Assembly: GCA_958298945.1 (NCBI GenBank) | Contig: OY282605.1 | Span: 112,092,267-112,156,266, forward strand | DNA from: Atherix ibis | Taxonomy: Eukaryota; Arthropoda; Insecta; Diptera; Athericidae | DNA: 64,000 nucleotides | Direction: 5' to 3' | Shown here: positions 58,451 through 64,000 of the stretch, piece by piece | Layout of the letters: every line of letters begins with the position of its first letter | Numbering within the stretch: position 1 is the stretch's first letter | Made by a program: the position numbers and the translations under genes | The notes under the pieces: model-generated | What the model was told of the DNA's origin: nothing | Database searches by the model: none | Seen by the model: the letters and a program-made list of their open reading frames with translations, nothing else

Positions 58451-59901
58451 CCTTTTTGAATGTTCAATAACGGGCCCAACACTCTCTTTCTTTTCTTTTT
58501 CAACTGCTCAGCAACTGTAGGTAGGTGTCCTCTACAGCTAAACTTCTACACTTATAATATTACCCAGCCACAGCTAGTTCAGCCTGCCTGTTTGCCAGCC
58601 TGCCCGCTTTCCTAACTACCAACCATCAACACACAATCAACTTGAATAGGAACATTTATGGGAGTGAACAGACGAACTAGTGTCGTGCATCTTTATCGCG
58701 CGTACTCAATCGGAGTTGGTTAGTTCGCCAGCAAATACTGGAGATTCTGGCATCGCATACATACGAATGGGACCAGCCCAGACGGCGTGTTGTGTTTTTA
58801 AGGGAATAACTACGCGGCGACGTTTTACGGGGCAATTAACAAGTTTTGGTTTTGTTCAAACTAAAATAAGTGATTTTAAAGTGAATTGATTATTAAAAGT
58901 GATTAAAATATTCCATCAACAGTGAAAACAAATATTTTAACAATTGTTTGAACAGCCTCTGTACAATATCCTATAATCAATCGTCAATCATAATTATCGA
59001 AATAATATAAACGACGATTACGAAAATATATAAACATACATTGTTGAAAAATATCGACCTCGATTCATATTACAGTCGCATTCGTAATAATATCATCAAC
59101 ATTATCAACATCATCATCATCATCGTCGTCAGCGAAACTATTGCAGCAAGATTATAATTCGAACAATAATTTTTCCATCTGGTAAACATACAATGGCGCT
59201 CCACTGATATCAATAGACTTTTAATAAATTTAATAAAAAAAATGTTGATAGCTAACTAATTTTAACAATTTCCATATTAAATGACTAGGTACAGTAAGTT
59301 TTGAGTGTGAAAGAACATTTTATTTTAGGTTTTGCAGTTTTCTTTTGGACTGTTCGAAAGAGAAAAGATATTACATCTGCCACATGAATACTGTTAGTAG
59401 TGCCTGAATATTTTGTGAATATTTCCAAATGATTTCAACAAGACTATTTTTATTCCTAAAAGTTTCGAATTAATTTCCAAATAAAGTTACATGAACATTA
59501 TTATATGACATATTTTTAGTTGTGCTATATTAAAGAAAATTATTCTAGAATAGACAATATACCGTAGGTTTTTGTTGTTGTGTTGAAAAATATTTTTCGA
59601 AGGCGACGGCAATGTCGACGACGACGTCAACGAAGACAACGCCAACATGAACATCAAATAAATGACTTTGAAAACAGCGACGGTGAACATTGATAGTGAG
59701 AGATAGCAGATAGAAAAAGACTAAGAAAAGACAGAGAAAAGGACGGGACAGATTTATGTATCCATTTCTCGAAAAAGAGAAGACAAATAATTAAAAAAAT
59801 TTCACTGTGAATCAAATACTGGCGTAAACTGGCATACGGATAATCAACCATATTGTTTTGAAGTTTTCACGTGAAATCACGGAATGATCTAAGCCGTTAG
59901 T
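58451..59901 (+). promoter_or_regulatory. Probable promoter and long 5' leader of third gene
   Basis: Base composition rises at 58440-58850, then DNA typical of dipteran leaders follows, with a trinucleotide run (CAT/CGT, 59108-59130) and a GAC-rich patch at 59602-59640. A short upstream ORF of 12 codons (59612-59650) precedes the main start. The transcription start cannot be fixed from sequence. Confidence 0.45.
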
Positions 59902-59958
59902 ATGTCAAGTAATGTGGTCAAAAGTTCGAAGCGAAATTCCTCCGTGGAAAAAATTAAA
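59902..59958 (+). CDS. First coding exon of an unidentified gene
   Basis: Encodes MSSNVVKSSKRNSSVEKIK and ends in phase 0 at a consensus donor GTAAGT (59959). An in-frame TAA at 59890-59892 bounds the start, and GTATG gives an acceptable context. The peptide is basic and Ser/Lys-rich; I do not recognise the protein. No further exon can be identified before the window ends, so the first intron would exceed 4 kb, a layout common for regulatory genes in flies. Confidence 0.6.
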
Positions 59959-62900
59959 GTAAGTTTTCATGATTTTACAATACAAAAGTTATAATGAAAT
60001 ATTGTACACGCAGAGAAATAAAGAATTAGATGGTGTGAGAGAATGTTTGTGTATGCGCCCGCCTTAAAAATGTGTGGCATTCGATATATGAACGCGACAC
60101 GGTAAAACGGAATTGTGTGAGTGCATAAAATGAACGCTTGTGCGATTCGAAAGTACAATGAGTGCACAAACACAACCGAATTGGGTGCTTCAGTTACGAA
60201 AGGCGGTAGATAGTAGTAGTGTGGGATGATGCATTCTTCTGCTTCGTAGTAGAGAGACATTTTTTTGGCTTCGTATTTTGTCTGGCAAAAAGCGAACCCC
60301 CGATTACACAAGGCCACACTTTCTAGTGGGTGTTTTCGCGTTTACACTCCTATGGGCGGAGGCTTAATGGTGTGTAGAGGAGTTCAGAGAAAATCATTTT
60401 GAACCTCGTTCCCATCGGCGGCAATGAATTCGATTTGAGGGTAGCTGCTGGAGAATACATTCATCTATCGATGACAGGCCCCGTACGCATTGCTCTGTTT
60501 CCATTGCCACTCTGTTTATCAAATCAATCGTACGCACAGAAGTAACAGTCCCCATATCGAAATCTGAAAATAATTCAAAAACAATATTTAAGTATTTCCA
60601 TACCGATCATATAAATAATTAATGATAGATATAAGAAATTATTATTTAGATACGATTTAAGTTAACCAAAATCAAAAAATTACAAATAATCTTCAATGAA
60701 TAATCTGAAACCTCTTATAAAACTCTTATAAACTTCTTCACAAGTACACTTTTATAAATAAATTGCGAATGAACTTGAATAAGCAATTATTTATGTTTTG
60801 TTGTTTTTTCTTTTGTTTGTTAAATATTATTAAGCATGATTTCGATGAATACAATGGAGATTGTTACATTGCTCAAAAGTTGAATCGTAACATATTTGGA
60901 GATATTGACAACGCAGACAGTTTGTATATTATTTGTTGATTTAAAAAAAAAATTTTGTTTGTTTTGAGAAGCAAAATAGTATGTTGGGAATTACACTCTT
61001 TTTTTTTAAATGAAAAATTAAGAAAATATCTTATATTATATTCTATTTCGGTATAATAAATTATGAACAGAATTTATTTATATATAATTTTTAGACAAGT
61101 AGTCGGATAGTCAATTATTTATAATGATAATAATTGAAAAAAAAGGAACAGTTGATGCCCGCGTCAAACGAATTTTGGTAGAGATTCATTTTTCTAGATG
61201 AAAATGTAACATGGCCACTATCATGCATCTACACTTACTCTTCATACTTTTGAGCAGTCTTCGATTGTAAGCAGTGCGCATTAACGCAGTAAATCGATTT
61301 TCAGTCAGTTTTGCCTGCAATGACAGCACTCACTATTGCGTTTCGTTCTCTTTTCATTTGCCATTCTTCTTTGATAGTTTCATCTCCTACTTACTTATGG
61401 ACAATCATGAATAAATATCTACTTATACACCGCATGTACATGTGTAACGAGCATATTTTCAGGTACACATGTACACGTATGGATATACCACACACTGTAT
61501 TTTATCCCTCAATCAATTTTTATTGTCATGTTTTCCTTTTCTTTCTGTTAGTACCTTAGAGGCCTAAATAAAATATAACAAAAATCACAGCAAATAAAAA
61601 TTAACCAAAAATATTTCTGCTTAAATTCTCATTAAAAATATTTATTTTCCGTTCAGGTAATATATGTATATACAACAAAAATTCGAAAATAATCGCTTGT
61701 AAAATCAGTGTGTAAATGAAATTTTCCAAACAGAAAAAAAATCAACCTAAAACATCTTTTGAGAATTTATTTATTTTAATCACCTTGACCCCTCTGGTAC
61801 CTGTACCAACGTTCAATAATAATAAGAAAAGTTTTTCTTTAAAGACTGGTATTTTTGTATGTCCATGGTATGTGGAATTTTCGCTAACAAAAACATTTAC
61901 AACCCAACCGACACGCAGTTACAAGAATCCTAAAATATTCACATTTCACAAATAGTGTAAAAGGGATATTTATTGTTTTTGCAGAAATTCATTAAGAAAT
62001 TAGGAAGTTTCTTGGAATATTTTCATTGAAAAAAACCCAAACAAACTACTTTCCGCAATTTAATCAACACCAATAGTTTCAGTCGGAGAATGTAGAAGAT
62101 TACTTTAAAATGGTATAAAGAGCCATTACTATGTGTATTTATATGCTACGAACGTGGAAATATTATTTGGGTCACTAAGTTAGTCAGTTAATCAACCTAC
62201 TACCGAGTGCACTCGAACATCACAAAAATAAAAAAGTAACACCGACAAGAAAGTTCCGCAAACACGAATTTTATTAAAAAAATTTTTTTTTTTTTTTAAT
62301 ATGACGAGAACATAAATTTGTTTTATTTATTGTAATTATTATGCATCTTAAAATTATATTTTCACTATTGTGTAGAGAATCTTTATGGTAGATTCAGTGG
62401 TATTTTCGATTTTTATATTAAACTATTCTCCACTCCAAGTAAAAGCACGGAAGAAACTGTTTTTGTTCGATGTTAAAATCGACTAAATGGGCAGACACAG
62501 CTCCTCAGTTGTCGGCTTTTTAAAAATTTCGTCTTAAATGATTGTTGTCGTCTGGCTTAAAATTCTGTTTGAACCTGTGGCGGCATACTGCTGCCACTGA
62601 CCGTTTAATAGAGGCGTGTCGAGTTTTGATTTCGCAATCAGAACAGACCAGTATAAGTAGGTACGGCTCGGGTCGATGGTTTTGACATGCCATTCCCACT
62701 AGAATAATGTTAGTTGCGAAGGCGGTTGTAGAGGAGCTAGCAGCGGAAGCACGATTACGAATATGAACGGATGATTGCTGTGGGTTGTAATCAAGAAGGT
62801 GTTGTAGGCTGCCCATAGACTATGAATATAATAGCATCGATTGGCTGGCTGTTGGTGGCGTCGGCGTTCTTGGTGTAGGCCAGAACAAGCGGGAGCAACT

Positions 62901-64000
62901 GCATACTTCCGCACAAAGAGGTACGTCTAGGATGTGCCACTTTTTATAGTAAAAACGGTATGTCAGAACAAAATACCACGTGCTAAACAAGGCTGTTCAT
63001 TTCATTCATGATATTTTCACTGTAAAGAAAGTGAAATCTTCCAAGAAAATTGTAAAAGACCGAAGAGTCTATTTTTAAGAATACTCACACAACTACAACT
63101 AAAAATGAATCCAGCTGTTTGAGCAGCATTGTCCGTCGGATTTTAAGTCTATTGACCTAGCATTAAAATTCTACAAAGTTTAAGAGGGGTAATTTTTTAC
63201 CATTGAATATATTTCGAAACATGAATTAAAAAAAGTTTACTATAAACGCACGAAGCACTTTTATATCATTTGCAACACAAACTGTTATTGAATAATTTGA
63301 ATTTTGTCTTCTGTCACTCATGACCAGTCCCATCGCCTCTCCCACCCTCTGAATATGTAGTCAAAAATATGTGTAATTGCGGAATTTATTTTTAAGTATC
63401 CGCTCTAACCTTTATGCGAAGTCACACACACACATACACACAGTGATTTACTGCTGAAAAAAGAGGCAGCAAGTTATGTCGATTATATTAAAAACAAAAC
63501 GGGCGTTGCTTATTCCTATAGTGGGGCAAAACTGAGAAGGACTTTCCATTTTCGGCAATCAACATCATACGCACACCACATGCCTCGACATATTGATAGA
63601 ATTCTCCCCCATACGCAACAAAATCGTAGTAGTATTACGTACAGTAGCTCACACTTAAATTGATGTCCTTACTATATATTATAAAGCCTCACTGGATGGA
63701 ATGTCATCAAATATTTTCTTTTAAGATTCAAATTTTTTTCCCAAACATTCATTGATAAACCTAAGAATTTGTTGTCTAATGGCGGGGAGTTTTTTTTTAT
63801 TAATAAATTATTACTTTTATTTTATAGTATTTCCAAAAAGAATTTTTTTTTTTAATTTTATCAAAATGATTTCAGGTTTTTTTTTAGATTCAATGAAATT
63901 CTTTGATTTATTTATAATTTTTATTCATTTTGAATCACGTTAAAGATGAATGAATTTATTTATAAATTTTAGTTTATTTATCTTCATAAATATTTCTATT
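59959..64000 (+). other. Probable first intron of the third gene
   Basis: Mixed composition with GC-richer islands at 60040-60540, 61140-61560, 62400-62940 and 63300-63680 that could be enhancers. A CA-rich microsatellite lies at 63425-63442. No ORF resembles a known exon. Confidence 0.4.

Noticed and set aside
60040..60540. GC-richer stretch as a coding exon of the third gene
   Set aside because: No frame shows a splice-bounded exon or a known domain; the 116-codon antisense ORF here looks random.

Overview
This is a eukaryotic, strongly AT-rich window that reads as insect DNA, most likely from a fly (Diptera). The evidence is two unmistakable animal genes with short GT-AG introns (Tctp and mitochondrial glycerol-3-phosphate dehydrogenase, Gpo1), a dense load of Tc1/mariner elements typical of insect genomes, and no prokaryotic features. 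The species cannot be named from the sequence alone.

Layout. 1-6.9 kb is the Tctp locus: a tandem array of four 566-bp units carrying a broken Tctp exon 2, then a duplicated open exon 3 with its 3' flank, then the functional three-exon Tctp gene (4388-6167). 7-23.2 kb is a transposon graveyard: a rearranged mariner, a Mos1-like (mauritiana-type) mariner, a tandemly duplicated segment carrying a PIF/Harbinger-type MITE beside a copy with the empty site, two fused mariner copies interrupted by an hAT element, a Tc1/mariner relative (called WPPR family here) interrupted by a longer PIF/Harbinger element, and an almost complete Tc1 element. 23.2-34.8 kb is mostly very AT-rich non-coding DNA with an irritans-type mariner and other mariner remnants.

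34,874-44,033 is Gpo1 on the plus strand, nine coding-exon positions giving 731 codons. Its second EF-hand is offered by two different in-phase exons (40388-40486 and 41540-41641). One has a canonical calcium loop and the other has lost two ligands, so alternative splicing could switch calcium sensing of the enzyme. The long introns around these exons hold transposon fragments, an unidentified 199-codon antisense ORF and a perfect 32-bp foldback. 44-58 kb is intergenic AT-rich DNA with more mariner copies and a 5'-truncated LINE nested in another transposon. 58.4-64 kb is the 5' end of a third gene: a GC-richer leader, a first coding exon of 19 codons (59902-59958) ending at a GTAAGT donor, and what appears to be a long first intron running off the right edge.

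The three host genes are unrelated in role (a TOR/growth-linked cytosolic protein, a mitochondrial inner-membrane FAD enzyme of the glycerophosphate shuttle, and an unidentified gene) and show no sign of co-regulation. The most interesting points are the paired EF-hand exons of Gpo1, the Tctp exon array, the MITE with its own empty-site copy next door, and a recurring pattern of perfect inverted duplications at transposon ends.
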